Positions 51,462-60,063 of a DNA stretch of 64,000 nt are shown piece after piece. Numbering within the stretch: the stretch's first letter is position 1; every line of letters starts with the position of its first letter. Source of the stretch: CAIYOL01 sp964494805. GTDB taxonomy: Bacteria; Planctomycetota; Phycisphaerae; Sedimentisphaerales; Anaerobacaceae. The position numbers and the translations under genes are program-made. The notes beneath the pieces are model-generated. The model made no database searches. It saw only the letters and a program-made list of their open reading frames with translations, and was not told where the DNA came from. The stretch is from positions 248,001 through 312,000 of the forward strand of contig CAZBST010000002.1 in assembly GCA_964494805.1 (NCBI GenBank), in the 5' to 3' direction.

Positions 51462-52640
51462 ATGCAATTAGTAAGGTTAAGGACAAGACCAAGCCGGGAC
51501 GGCAAAACTTTCAGGTATATGCTCGATTATGTAAATGAGCAGAGCAAAAGACAAAGGATTTCGCTCGGTCATTGTGATAAACGCCGGGCCGAAGCGGAAA
51601 GAGCTCAAAAGGAAAGAGAATTGCGGATGGGTATCATGTCACCGGAGCCAATGAAGCTTAGTATTTTTGTAGAGGATTCGCTAATCCGAACAGGCCAGCA
51701 GATAAGATCGGCTACCAGGGCAGAGTATTCTGCTGATGTAAAACATTTTATAAAAGTGGTGGGTGATATCGACTACCAACAAGTAAATTTTGAGCATGCA
51801 GAGATTTTTCGTCAGGACTGTTTGAATCAAGGTAATGCGGCTGCAACTGTAGCTAAAAAATTGCGTAGTCTCAAAAGGCTATTTCAACTTGCAGTTGACA
51901 GGGGACAGCTTGAAGAAAATCCTTTTAGGAAAATCGCCATGCCGAAATCACCAAAAAGAAAAGTTCGGCGATATACTGTAAAGGAATGCCAGCAGCTCTT
52001 GAGAGCTGCCAGGGACATTCAGACTCCGAAATCAGTAAATTGGGAAATATTGATATTGGCCGCTTTGACAACAGGCATGCGAAAAAGTGAGCTGTTGAAC
52101 CTTACCTGGACTGATGTGGATTTTGAGAGAAAGACTATTGAAGTTTGCCCCAAAAAAAATACAAAAGAAACGTGGGCCTGGGATATCAAAGATTGCGATC
52201 GCCGTCTTTTGCCTTTAACTGAACAACTTATTTCGATGCTCTGTGAGCATCAGAGTTTGCAACCTGAAAAATATCCTTATGTATTCGTCCCACCCTGTCG
52301 ATACGATGTAATTCAAAAAAATCAAAAAGCAAAGCAATATACTACAGGTCCCGGGAAGGATTTGATAACCAACTTCACAAGACAGTTCAAAATGATTCTC
52401 AAAAGGGCAGAGGTTAAAGCTGGTACCTTCCACGATCTACGAAGAACTGCACTTAGTAATCTACTGACAGGAGGCTTAGGTGAGTTTGAAGTAATGAAAA
52501 TAGCGGGGCATTCAAGCTTCAAAACTACTCACGAATTTTATTTAGATGTATCAGACAATCTACTTGACAAAGCCCGGCAGGTATGTTCAAATTTGGCACA
52601 CAATTGGCACACACCATCTTTTGCCGGCGAAAGGACTTAA
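51462..52640 (+). CDS. int: Tyrosine integrase of the element
   Basis: 392 residues with strong ribosome site AAAGGAGG. Arm-binding-like N-terminus (about 1-60), core-binding SAM-like domain (about 65-165) and catalytic domain with Arg in TTGMRKSELLNL, Lys in CPKKNTKETWAW, FHDLRRTALS (H-x-x-R) and IAGHSSFKTTHEFY (His and Tyr nucleophile). It sits 41 bp from the attR core at tRNA-Asp, so it is the likely integrase that made the 47-bp duplication. Confidence 0.92.
   Translation: MQLVRLRTRPSRDGKTFRYMLDYVNEQSKRQRISLGHCDKRRAEAERAQKERELRMGIMSPEPMKLSIFVEDSLIRTGQQIRSATRAEYSADVKHFIKVVGDIDYQQVNFEHAEIFRQDCLNQGNAAATVAKKLRSLKRLFQLAVDRGQLEENPFRKIAMPKSPKRKVRRYTVKECQQLLRAARDIQTPKSVNWEILILAALTTGMRKSELLNLTWTDVDFERKTIEVCPKKNTKETWAWDIKDCDRRLLPLTEQLISMLCEHQSLQPEKYPYVFVPPCRYDVIQKNQKAKQYTTGPGKDLITNFTRQFKMILKRAEVKAGTFHDLRRTALSNLLTGGLGEFEVMKIAGHSSFKTTHEFYLDVSDNLLDKARQVCSNLAHNWHTPSFAGERT
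52593..52615. repeat. Candidate integrase arm-type site, right
   Basis: TTGGCACAC (52593-52601) and TTGGCACAC (52604-52612), 66 bp from the attR core and in the same orientation as the pair at 42434-42457. It overlaps the 3' end of int, where the codons for WHTP could also explain it. Confidence 0.35.
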
Positions 52641-52682
52641 GATTAGATGCAGGAAGTTTTGAAATCACAACAACTTACGCAA

Positions 52683-52756
52683 CGAGGCCGAAGGGGCTCG
52701 AACCCTCAACCTTCGGATCGACAGTCCGACGCTCTAACCAATTGAGCTACGGCCCC
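52683..52756 (-). tRNA. tRNA-Asp (anticodon GTC), attR of the element
   Basis: Minus-strand cloverleaf: acceptor GGGGCCG with CGGCCTC, D arm AGCTCAATTGGTTAGAGC, anticodon loop CTGTCGA (GTC), T arm AGGGTTCGAGCCCCT, discriminator G. CCA is not encoded. The 3' 45 bases are shared with the attL copy at 42251-42297; integration restored a complete gene. Confidence 0.95.
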
Positions 52757-52858
52757 ACAATCTCAAACTATGATACGGAGTAAGAACTGTTATGTCAACC
52801 GCTTTTCGACTGCGCCGAGACCCCGTTTACCACCATAGTGTGCCACAAATGTGTGCAT

Positions 52859-53311
52859 TTATCTTCTCGAAATCTGCGAACGTCTGAGCATCGGCTGTGA
52901 TTTGCTGTTCTTCTTACGACCCTGCTCCAGAAGCCTCATCGCCTTTTTCACATCAGCGACTTTTAGAACGCCGGTCGTTCGGCCGCCCCTTGCACCGGCA
53001 GTGCAATATGCGTACGCAATATTTATGTGGCTTTTAGCCAGTTTCTCCGCCACCGCCGCCAGCGCACCAGGCTTATTATCCAGCTCAACACACAAAACTT
53101 CCGTCTCGTTACAGGGCATATTCAGTTTTAACAGCACCTCCCTGGCTTTTTTCGGCGTCTCAAAAATTATCCTCATAACGCCGTGTTCCACGGAATCCAT
53201 CATCGTCATTGCTATGATATTAATCTTAGCCTGCGCAAACTCGCCGAGCACCTGAGCCAGCACGCCGGGTTTATTAACCATAAAAATCGAAAATTGTGTC
53301 GCAACATTCAT
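52859..53311 (-). CDS. Tandem ACT-domain amino acid-binding protein
   Basis: 150 residues from ATG 53311 (GGTCGAGG just upstream); an ATG 27 bp earlier has a weaker site. Two ACT modules: FMVNKPGVLAQVLGEFAQAKINI (about 9-31) and CVELDNKPGALAAVAEKLAK (about 75-95). Such small proteins bind an amino acid and regulate enzymes or transcription. A basic tail (GRKKNSKSQ) ends the protein. 28 bp separate it from the STAS gene upstream. Ligand unknown. Confidence 0.78.
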   Translation of the reverse strand: MNVATQFSIFMVNKPGVLAQVLGEFAQAKINIIAMTMMDSVEHGVMRIIFETPKKAREVLLKLNMPCNETEVLCVELDNKPGALAAVAEKLAKSHINIAYAYCTAGARGGRTTGVLKVADVKKAMRLLEQGRKKNSKSQPMLRRSQISRR

Positions 53312-53339
53312 AACCTCGACCTTTCCAATTAAATGCAAC

Positions 53340-53708
53340 TCAATCTGCGTTTACCGCCCCTACTGCATTTTCTTTGTCGGGGAAAAATTTGAAAATCTTA
53401 TCAAGGTGCGTTATCTTGAAAACCCTGTACAACTGCGGGTTTATCGCACTTATCACGACTTCGCCGTCATACGTTTTCAGTTTAGCGCGAATATCTAAAA
53501 GCAGCCCCAGCACGGCAGAGGAGAAAAATTTTACGCCTTCAAAATCAACCACTACCTCTTTCGGATGCTTTTCTTCAATAAATCCCTTTATTTGTCTGGA
53601 AGCAGCCGTTATTTCTTCCATATTACTTATTGAGGCGGTCTTGAAGGCCACTATCACAGCACTTTCCTCACTGGTTATTTCCACGATATTTTTTTCGTCT
53701 GTGCCCAT
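53340..53708 (-). CDS. STAS-domain anti-sigma factor antagonist
   Basis: 122 residues from ATG 53708, preceded by AGGAAG. The STAS fold is shown by VVVDFEGVKFFSSAVLGLLLDI, with the phosphorylatable Ser (FFSSAVLG) and NPQLYRVFKITHLDKIFKFF. These proteins release sigma factors by binding anti-sigma kinases when dephosphorylated. No kinase or phosphatase is next to it. Confidence 0.85.
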   Translation of the reverse strand: MGTDEKNIVEITSEESAVIVAFKTASISNMEEITAASRQIKGFIEEKHPKEVVVDFEGVKFFSSAVLGLLLDIRAKLKTYDGEVVISAINPQLYRVFKITHLDKIFKFFPDKENAVGAVNAD

Positions 53709-53773
53709 TTTACTTCCTAATCCCAAACTTGCGGCAGATTATCGCAAATTAAACAGTTCCTGTCGAGCATCTT

Positions 53774-54766
53774 TTAACATTTCCAACAGGCAACAAAATG
53801 CCCCTGGTTACTGCTTTTTTCCTGCAACGCCGGTGCCTGCTTTAGACAGACACCTTCGGCCAACGGACATCGGGGGTGAAAAGGACAGCCGGCCGGCGGG
53901 TTCAAAACGCTCGGCACCTCGCCGCCAAATGCGCCCTTCGCAGTGCGCCGACCCCGCTCGACCTGTGGAATCGCCGACATAAGGGCACGCGTATAAGGAT
54001 GCATAGGATTACGATAAAGCTCTTCCGCTACAGCCCGCTCTACTATTCTGCCCATATACATAACCGCCGCGATGTCGCAAAGAAACTCCACAACAGCCAG
54101 GTCGTGTGCGATAAACAGGTAAGTCAATCCGAATTCTTCCTGTAAATCTTTCAATAAATTCAAAATCTGCGAGCGGATCGAAACATCAAGGGCGCTGACC
54201 GGCTCATCACAAATAACCAGTTTCGGCTCACACACCAGCGCCCTGGCTACGCCGATTCGCTGCCGCTGGCCGCCGGAGAATTCGTGCGGGTAACGGTTTA
54301 TATGCTCAGCCGACAAACCTACTTTCGAAAGCAATGCCGCAACCCTTTCAGTCAGCTCACTGCCGGTTATTCCTCTTTGGACCTTCAACGGCTCCCCAAT
54401 AATATTGCCTACGGTCATTCTCGGATTTAGCGAGCTAAACGGGTCCTGAAAAATAAGGCTGATTTGCCTGCGAAGCTCCCGCAATTCGCTTTTATCCGCT
54501 GACAAAACATTTATCCGGCCAAAAAGCACCTTCCCCGCCGTCGCCGGTACCAGCCGAACTATGCTTCTGGCGACGGTCGTCTTGCCACAGCCGCTTTCAC
54601 CAACCAACCCCAGCGTCTGTTTGCTCTTGATACCGAAGCTTACGCCGTCAACCGCTTTGATAAAACCTGTGGTTCGACGCAGCAGACCCTTCTTTATAGG
54701 AAACCAAGTCTTTAAGCTCTCAACTTTCAGAAGATAGCTGTTTGTGCTTACCATATTTTGACTCAT
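53774..54766 (-). CDS. oppF: Peptide ABC transporter ATP-binding protein OppF/DppF-type
   Basis: About 330 residues from ATG 54766 (MSQNMVSTNSYLLKVE; GAGGA upstream); the open frame goes further but inside oppD. Walker A GLVGESGCGKTTVARS, signature FSGGQRQRIGVARAL, Walker B LVICDEPVSALD, and a C-terminal iron-sulfur-like cysteine region (NPPAGCPFHPRCPLAEGVC) typical of Opp/Dpp ATPases. Overlaps oppD by 47 bp. Confidence 0.9.
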   Translation of the reverse strand: MSQNMVSTNSYLLKVESLKTWFPIKKGLLRRTTGFIKAVDGVSFGIKSKQTLGLVGESGCGKTTVARSIVRLVPATAGKVLFGRINVLSADKSELRELRRQISLIFQDPFSSLNPRMTVGNIIGEPLKVQRGITGSELTERVAALLSKVGLSAEHINRYPHEFSGGQRQRIGVARALVCEPKLVICDEPVSALDVSIRSQILNLLKDLQEEFGLTYLFIAHDLAVVEFLCDIAAVMYMGRIVERAVAEELYRNPMHPYTRALMSAIPQVERGRRTAKGAFGGEVPSVLNPPAGCPFHPRCPLAEGVCLKQAPALQEKSSNQGHFVACWKC

Positions 54767-55775
54767 ATTCCTCGTATTCTTCTTTGCTTTCAAAGCCCGG
54801 TGCATACCAGCACGCAACACATCGGCCAGGCTGAACTTCCCGCAATTCCGGCTCGATAGTCTGACATCGCTTGTCCGCATTTCCTATCGGACAGCGAGGA
54901 TAAAACTTACACCCACTTGGAAAATGCAGCGGCTCAGGAACAGCCCCCGGGATTGTCGGAAGACGCTCCGCTGAGAAACCTAATCGCGGCAAAGATTTCA
55001 ACAACCCCTGCGTATATGGATGCAGAGGCCCTGAAAAAAGTTTCTGTGAATCGGCCACTTCCACTATTCGAGACGCATACATCACCGCAACATCGTCAGC
55101 GCGTTCGGCCACAACGCTCAAATCGTGCGTTATCAGTAGAATGCTCATCTCGTTTTGCTTTTGCAGCTCGTCTAACAAATCCAGTATCTGTGCCTGAATT
55201 GTTACATCCAAAGCAGTTGTCGGCTCATCAGCTATCAACAATTGAGGTTTGCAGCTTATGGCCATAGCAATCATCACCCTCTGCCGCATTCCGCCCGACA
55301 TCTGATGCGGATACTCGTATATTCGCTGTTGAGGGTCTGCGATACCCACTTTGCCCAGCATCTCAACCGCATCCGACCACGCCTGGCTCGTACTTTTTCT
55401 CTGGTGAAGCTCAATGGCCTCGACAATCTGCTCGCCTACCGTATAGACGGGATTGAGACTAGTCATCGGCTCCTGGAAAATCATAGCAATTTTATTTCCA
55501 CGAACGGCACGCATTCGCTTTTCGCTCAGTTCAAGCAGATTTCTGTTGCCAAAAAGAATCTGCCCGGCAACTATCTCCCCCGGTGGAGAAGGCACCAATC
55601 GCATAATCGAAAGTGCAGTAACACTCTTACCGCACCCACTCTCACCGACAAGCGCAAACGTCCTGCCCTTTTTTATCGAAAAAGCCACGTCCTGCACCGC
55701 CTTTGCGACACCATCCTCAGTGAAAAAGCTGACGCTCAGTCCTTTTATCGATAATAAGACACCGTTTTCACTCAT
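54720..55775 (-). CDS. oppD: Peptide ABC transporter ATP-binding protein OppD/DppD-type
   Basis: 351 residues. Walker A ALVGESGCGKSVTALS (about 36-51), signature MSGGMRQRVMIAMAI, Walker B LLIADEPTTALDVTIQ, and a C-terminal cysteine cluster (CKFYPRCPIGNADKRC). Pairs with OppF to drive uptake. Overlaps oppC by 4 bp. Confidence 0.92.
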   Translation of the reverse strand: MSENGVLLSIKGLSVSFFTEDGVAKAVQDVAFSIKKGRTFALVGESGCGKSVTALSIMRLVPSPPGEIVAGQILFGNRNLLELSEKRMRAVRGNKIAMIFQEPMTSLNPVYTVGEQIVEAIELHQRKSTSQAWSDAVEMLGKVGIADPQQRIYEYPHQMSGGMRQRVMIAMAISCKPQLLIADEPTTALDVTIQAQILDLLDELQKQNEMSILLITHDLSVVAERADDVAVMYASRIVEVADSQKLFSGPLHPYTQGLLKSLPRLGFSAERLPTIPGAVPEPLHFPSGCKFYPRCPIGNADKRCQTIEPELREVQPGRCVACWYAPGFESKEEYEEYESKYGKHKQLSSES

Positions 55776-56974
55776 ACTGCCTTCCTCAATCGCGGGTCAA
55801 TCGCATCACGCAGGGCCTCACCAACAAGGTTATAGGCCAGAACGGTAAAAAATATCGCCAGTCCGGGAAAAATTGTAAGCCACCACAAAAATCTTCCGGT
55901 CGTGCTTACCCCCAGGCTCAGGATTTGTCCCCAGCTCGGCGTCGGCGGCGCAACACCAAAACCTAAAAAGCTAAGTGCCGCTTCAATAAATATGGCGCCT
56001 GCGATTCCGAAAGTTGCGTTGACCAGCACCGGCGCAATCGCATTTGGCAGCATATGTCTGAAAAGGATGCTTCGCAGGGGCAATCCTAACGATACGGCCG
56101 CCTGAACGAAATCCTGCCCGCGAAGTTTTAAAAATTCAGCGCGGATGAAGCGGGCGTCTTGAGTCCAGGTTGTCAGGCCGATTATCAGCATTATGTTGAA
56201 CAAGCTTCGCGGGAAAAAGGCAACAATAGTGATAATCAGGAAGAAAACAGGCACTGCCATCATAATCTCAACCAGACGCATACCAATAAAGTCCACTTTT
56301 CCTCCAAAGTAACCGAGAATTGCCCCTATTATTACGCCGATGATGCTTGAGATACCAACTGCGACAAATCCGACCGACAACGAAATTCTGCTGCCGTGGA
56401 TTAACCTGCACAAAACATCCGACCCAACATCGTCGGTTCCAAGCCAGTGCTCTCTTGAAGGCGGCTGCTCGCGGACCTTCAAATCGGTCCTGCCATAACC
56501 ATAAGGCACCGGTGAAAAAACTGCTTCAGTTGCCTTGCCCGAAGTGACCATTGCCTTGTAGTCGGTGGCATCAAGTCTACGAGGTATGAAAACATAAAAA
56601 AGTATGATGCCGATGAGGATAATGAGCATATTGACGAAAATTTGCCGCCAGAGAATGCTTGAACGGATTGAAGGGTCGATACGTTTTCGATTGCGACGGA
56701 TAAGCAGCAGCTGTATCAGTGCGATGATTGCTGCCAGGAATATACTGTAATCAGTGGCATTCAAAGCCCTGAAAAGCGGGAAACGAAGCCGGTCGTCAAT
56801 TCTGACGACAAAAGGTTTGTCATTTGCGATAAACGGGGCGAATATCGCCAACAGGAAGAGAAATATTATAAAGCCAAGCCAGACAACGACGAATTTACTT
56901 TTGGTGAACTCGTGCCAGACCATCTCACCGTATGATGTGCCCCATTCTTTGCGTTGTTGATTCGGTTTAGTCAT
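55772..56974 (-). CDS. oppC: Peptide ABC transporter permease OppC/DppC-type
   Basis: 400 residues from ATG 56974 (GTG 9 bp earlier is open). An N-terminal leader domain with extra helices (about 25-130) makes it longer than usual (about 300). The permease core has GTDDVGSDVLCRLIHGSRISL and the EAA loop around FRHMLPNAIAPVLV. Confidence 0.9.
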   Translation of the reverse strand: MTKPNQQRKEWGTSYGEMVWHEFTKSKFVVVWLGFIIFLFLLAIFAPFIANDKPFVVRIDDRLRFPLFRALNATDYSIFLAAIIALIQLLLIRRNRKRIDPSIRSSILWRQIFVNMLIILIGIILFYVFIPRRLDATDYKAMVTSGKATEAVFSPVPYGYGRTDLKVREQPPSREHWLGTDDVGSDVLCRLIHGSRISLSVGFVAVGISSIIGVIIGAILGYFGGKVDFIGMRLVEIMMAVPVFFLIITIVAFFPRSLFNIMLIIGLTTWTQDARFIRAEFLKLRGQDFVQAAVSLGLPLRSILFRHMLPNAIAPVLVNATFGIAGAIFIEAALSFLGFGVAPPTPSWGQILSLGVSTTGRFLWWLTIFPGLAIFFTVLAYNLVGEALRDAIDPRLRKAV

Positions 56975-56979
56975 AACAA

Positions 56980-57975
56980 TCACTCTACGGATTCAAAACT
57001 GATTCGCGGGTCAACCATAGCGTAAGCAATATCAGCCAGTAACAAACCGATCAAATTCAGAAAACCGGCGATGGTGGCGACGCCCATAACGACATTGTAA
57101 TCACGAGTCGTTACCGCCTCAAAGGCAAGCAGCCCCATACCCGAAACGCTGAAGATTCTTTCGATTATGACCGAGCCGCCGAACATTGCGGGCAATAACG
57201 TAGCCATAATAGTAATGACCGGGATGATGCTGTTTCTAAAGGCGTGTCTGAATATAACGGCCCAGTTGGAAAGCCCTTTGGCCCTGGCGGTACGAACGTA
57301 GTCGGCGCGAAGATTATCGAGCATACCAGCTCTGACCTGCTTTGTCAGATATGCGAAACCAGCGTATGTAAGACAAACAATCGGCAAAACCAGGTGCCAC
57401 AGGCGGTCGGAAAGCCAAAGGAAAAAAGGAAACTGCTCCGCATCGTTGCTGGACAGACCCGCCGGTGGAAACCATTTCAGCGGGGGGCCGCACAGATAAC
57501 CGATGAGCATTTGGCCCACCCACATCGAAGGAAGCGACCACAACATCAATAGTATCACAGAGCTTGCGCGGTCTAAGAATTTTTTACGTCCCACTGCTGA
57601 GAGAATACCCATCGGGATTGAAATTGCGTAGATAAGGACAAACGAAATGAGGTTCAACGTAAGTGTTATTGGCAGACGTTCCTTGATGAGGTCTATTACC
57701 GGTCGATGATGCTTGATTGAGTCACCAAAATCGAGCCGGGCAACCCTGCCAAGCCATATTGCATATTGGGTATAAACCGGCTTATCGAGGCCGTAGAGTC
57801 GCATTCTCGCTTGCCTGACGTCGGCGGCACGCTGGGCATCCAGCATACCGCCAGGCCCCATAGCCAAGGTAACAGGATTACCAGGCGCCATTCTGCTGAT
57901 GGCAAAAACAACAATAGTAATACCCAGCAGCGTGGGTATCATTAAAAACAATCTTCTAACTATATATGTCGTCAT
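56980..57975 (-). CDS. oppB: Peptide ABC transporter permease OppB/DppB-type
   Basis: 331 residues, six helices. RRLFLMIPTLLGITIVVF at the N-terminus, APGNP, GDSIKHHRPVIDLI, and the EAA loop ARAKGLSNWAVIFRHAFRNS. It overlaps the binding-protein gene by 4 bp. Confidence 0.92.
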   Translation of the reverse strand: MTTYIVRRLFLMIPTLLGITIVVFAISRMAPGNPVTLAMGPGGMLDAQRAADVRQARMRLYGLDKPVYTQYAIWLGRVARLDFGDSIKHHRPVIDLIKERLPITLTLNLISFVLIYAISIPMGILSAVGRKKFLDRASSVILLMLWSLPSMWVGQMLIGYLCGPPLKWFPPAGLSSNDAEQFPFFLWLSDRLWHLVLPIVCLTYAGFAYLTKQVRAGMLDNLRADYVRTARAKGLSNWAVIFRHAFRNSIIPVITIMATLLPAMFGGSVIIERIFSVSGMGLLAFEAVTTRDYNVVMGVATIAGFLNLIGLLLADIAYAMVDPRISFESVE

Positions 57976-59717
57976 TTATATTTCTGCAACCGGGCGGGTA
58001 CATACCACTCAAGCTCGTTGATGCCGAGTTTGTGAATTATCACGTTGTGAAAACGCCTAGCCAGAAACCGCTGTTCCGGCCGAGTGTAAATAAATGTATA
58101 TGGCTGCTCCTGATGTATTATTCTATCAAACTGATGGTAGAGCGCATTTCGTTTATCAGTGTCAAGGGTTTGTCGCGCCTGCTCTATCAATGCGTCAGCC
58201 TGTGGATTGTTGAAGCTGACGTAGTTTGAGCCCTTCAGTCTTTGCGATGAATGCCATATCTGATAAGGGTCTTCCTCAACATTGCCGCCCCAGGCCATAC
58301 TTACGGCGTCAAAATCCCTATTTTGAACTTTCTGTGAGAATACCGACCATTCGTACGGGTCAAGCAAGACTTCGATACCCACACCGGCAGCAGCGTCTTT
58401 GACCAATTTGGCGATTTGCTCGTGCAGCGCCAAGTCAGCGGAAATCATATACTTGAAACGGAAGGGGACACCGTTTTTATCGCGTATGCCGTCGCCGTCG
58501 TGGTCAATCCAGCCTGCTTCATCAAGCAACTGTTTTGCCTTATCAGGGTCGTACGGCCATGGCTTTATGTTCGGGTCACATTGTTTGCCATATATATAAA
58601 AAGTGCCGGTGGCAATCCGTGCTTCGGGATTTCGCAGGATATGTTTTATAATGGCCTGCCTGTCGACAAGATGGGTCATCGCGAGACGCACTTTCCTGTC
58701 GGCGAAAAACGGCCTTGCCTCGTTCCAGCCAATCCAGAAATAGCCGGTATTGCCCGCATCCCAGAAGGATAAGCAATGGAAGTCCTTCTTGAACTCTTCA
58801 TCGTCGGACTTCTCGGCATACTGGTCAGGCACAGGCCTCATATAGTCAATTTGACCCGCTAACAGCGCCTGCAGCTCGGCTGTTACGTTAGTAATAAACG
58901 TGAACACTATCTTTTTCACCTTTGGCTTTGGGCCCCAATAATTTTCGTTGCGTCGCAGGACAATCTGCCGGCCGACGTCCCATTTTTCAAAAACATAAGG
59001 CCCCGTGCCAACGGGGTCGCTTCTTCGTTCATTGAACTCGCGAGCCTCCTTATATTGGTAGATATGCTTAGGAAGAATTTCCATTCCGCCGAGAAAACCG
59101 AGTGAAAGAAAGTAAACCCTCTTCATAAAGAACTTGATTTCCTTATCGTTGATTTTTTCGTAATGGTCAACGTCCCGGAAGTAATTGGCATACGGGGCAG
59201 CATCGATATTCGGGTCCATTATTGTATTGAAGGTAAATATGACATCATCCGTGGTAACAGGATGACCGTCAGAAAACCAGATGTTGTCTCTTAGCTTAAA
59301 ATAAATTTCAAGCCCGTCTTCGGAAATGGAAAACTTCTCAGCAAGCCGGCCTCTGTATTTGAAATCGTCCGGCTCGTATTCAACCATCGGCTCAAAGATA
59401 TTACCCAATACTATCCAGCGGGTGCTCCAAGACGATGTTGCAAGGAAATCACACAAGGTAGCCGGTTCTCCTTCCAGGTTACGAATCATCCAGTCGCCCT
59501 CGTCGCCGGGATACTCCTCGAAAATCGACGACTTGTTGGTATCCGGTATTTGCGTAGGTCTGGCCGGCACCGGGGAAGAACTTTCGAGCCGGTCAACAAG
59601 AACGTTCAGCCGCTTATAAAGGCGGTCAGACTGAACCATCGAAAGAAACTGCAAAAGTATGATTACGAATAAAAATAAAAACAAGAAAAATTTGAATAAG
59701 CCGGACCGTCCGTTCAT
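57972..59717 (-). CDS. oppA: Peptide/oligopeptide substrate-binding protein (SBP family 5)
   Basis: 581 residues. A single N-terminal membrane helix (about 9-27) without a lipobox Cys, a coiled linker, then the SBP_bac_5 fold: VTTDDVIFTFNTIMDP, GTGPYVFEKWDVGRQIVLRRNENYWG and AWGGNVEEDPYQIWHSSQ. It binds peptides in the periplasm and delivers them to OppBC. First gene of the five-gene operon. A diverged copy of its C-terminus remains just upstream (59756-59937). Confidence 0.92.
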   Translation of the reverse strand: MNGRSGLFKFFLFLFLFVIILLQFLSMVQSDRLYKRLNVLVDRLESSSPVPARPTQIPDTNKSSIFEEYPGDEGDWMIRNLEGEPATLCDFLATSSWSTRWIVLGNIFEPMVEYEPDDFKYRGRLAEKFSISEDGLEIYFKLRDNIWFSDGHPVTTDDVIFTFNTIMDPNIDAAPYANYFRDVDHYEKINDKEIKFFMKRVYFLSLGFLGGMEILPKHIYQYKEAREFNERRSDPVGTGPYVFEKWDVGRQIVLRRNENYWGPKPKVKKIVFTFITNVTAELQALLAGQIDYMRPVPDQYAEKSDDEEFKKDFHCLSFWDAGNTGYFWIGWNEARPFFADRKVRLAMTHLVDRQAIIKHILRNPEARIATGTFYIYGKQCDPNIKPWPYDPDKAKQLLDEAGWIDHDGDGIRDKNGVPFRFKYMISADLALHEQIAKLVKDAAAGVGIEVLLDPYEWSVFSQKVQNRDFDAVSMAWGGNVEEDPYQIWHSSQRLKGSNYVSFNNPQADALIEQARQTLDTDKRNALYHQFDRIIHQEQPYTFIYTRPEQRFLARRFHNVIIHKLGINELEWYVPARLQKYK

Positions 59718-59755
59718 AACATTACTCCATACCCAAAAATTTTAAATTACCAAAT

Positions 59756-59937
59756 TTACTTATACCGCTGTTGTTCTCTCGGGACATACCACTGCCAGTA
59801 CTTAGGACCTAACTTAAAGATTTTAACATTTTTGAAACGCTTATCAACCAGACGAAAAGTCGGCCGAGTAAATAAAAACGTATAAGGCTGCTCCTCGTGA
59901 AAAATTCTGTGTAGCTTACGACAAAGCTCATCTCCCC
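59756..59937 (-). pseudogene. C-terminal remnant of a second SBP family 5 protein
   Basis: On the minus strand, codons for DELCRKLHRIFHEEQPYTFL, then FTRPTFRLVDKRFKNVKIFK, then LGPKYWQWYVPREQQRYK and a stop at 59756-59758. This aligns with the end of the intact neighbour (YHQFDRIIHQEQPYTFIYTR ... NELEWYVPARLQKYK). No start codon or upstream domain is left; between 59938 and 60063 I see nothing. It is the trace of a tandem duplicated binding protein. Confidence 0.8.
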
Positions 59938-60063
59938 CTCCTCAGACGGCGAACGCTCGCATCCTGCAACAATCGTTAACACCGTTGTAAACGCAGTACA
60001 TTGGAAACTTCAACGCAAAATCCCTTTGTGCGAAAGTTTATTTAACTTGTGTGTATGCAATTA

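Larger units (their letters stand above)
42251..52727. mobile_element. Integrated satellite/prophage-like element in tRNA-Asp, about 10.4 kb
   Basis: Bounded by exact 47-bp direct repeats (42251-42297 and 52681-52727) that are the 3' portion of tRNA-Asp plus two bases. The intact tRNA lies at the right end. Inside, all main genes are on the plus strand: replication protein, three tyrosine recombinases, small HTH proteins, prohead protease, capsid protein, tape-measure-like protein, excisionase-like protein and an integrase next to the tRNA. No terminase, portal, tail fibre or lysis gene is seen in any frame. It is either a capsid-encoding satellite that relies on a helper phage, or a reduced prophage. 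Confidence 0.9.

Noticed and set aside
53774..54880. 368-residue version of OppF starting at 54880
   Set aside because: The first 38 codons overlap the oppD 3' end out of frame and have no OppF similarity; a later start is preferred.
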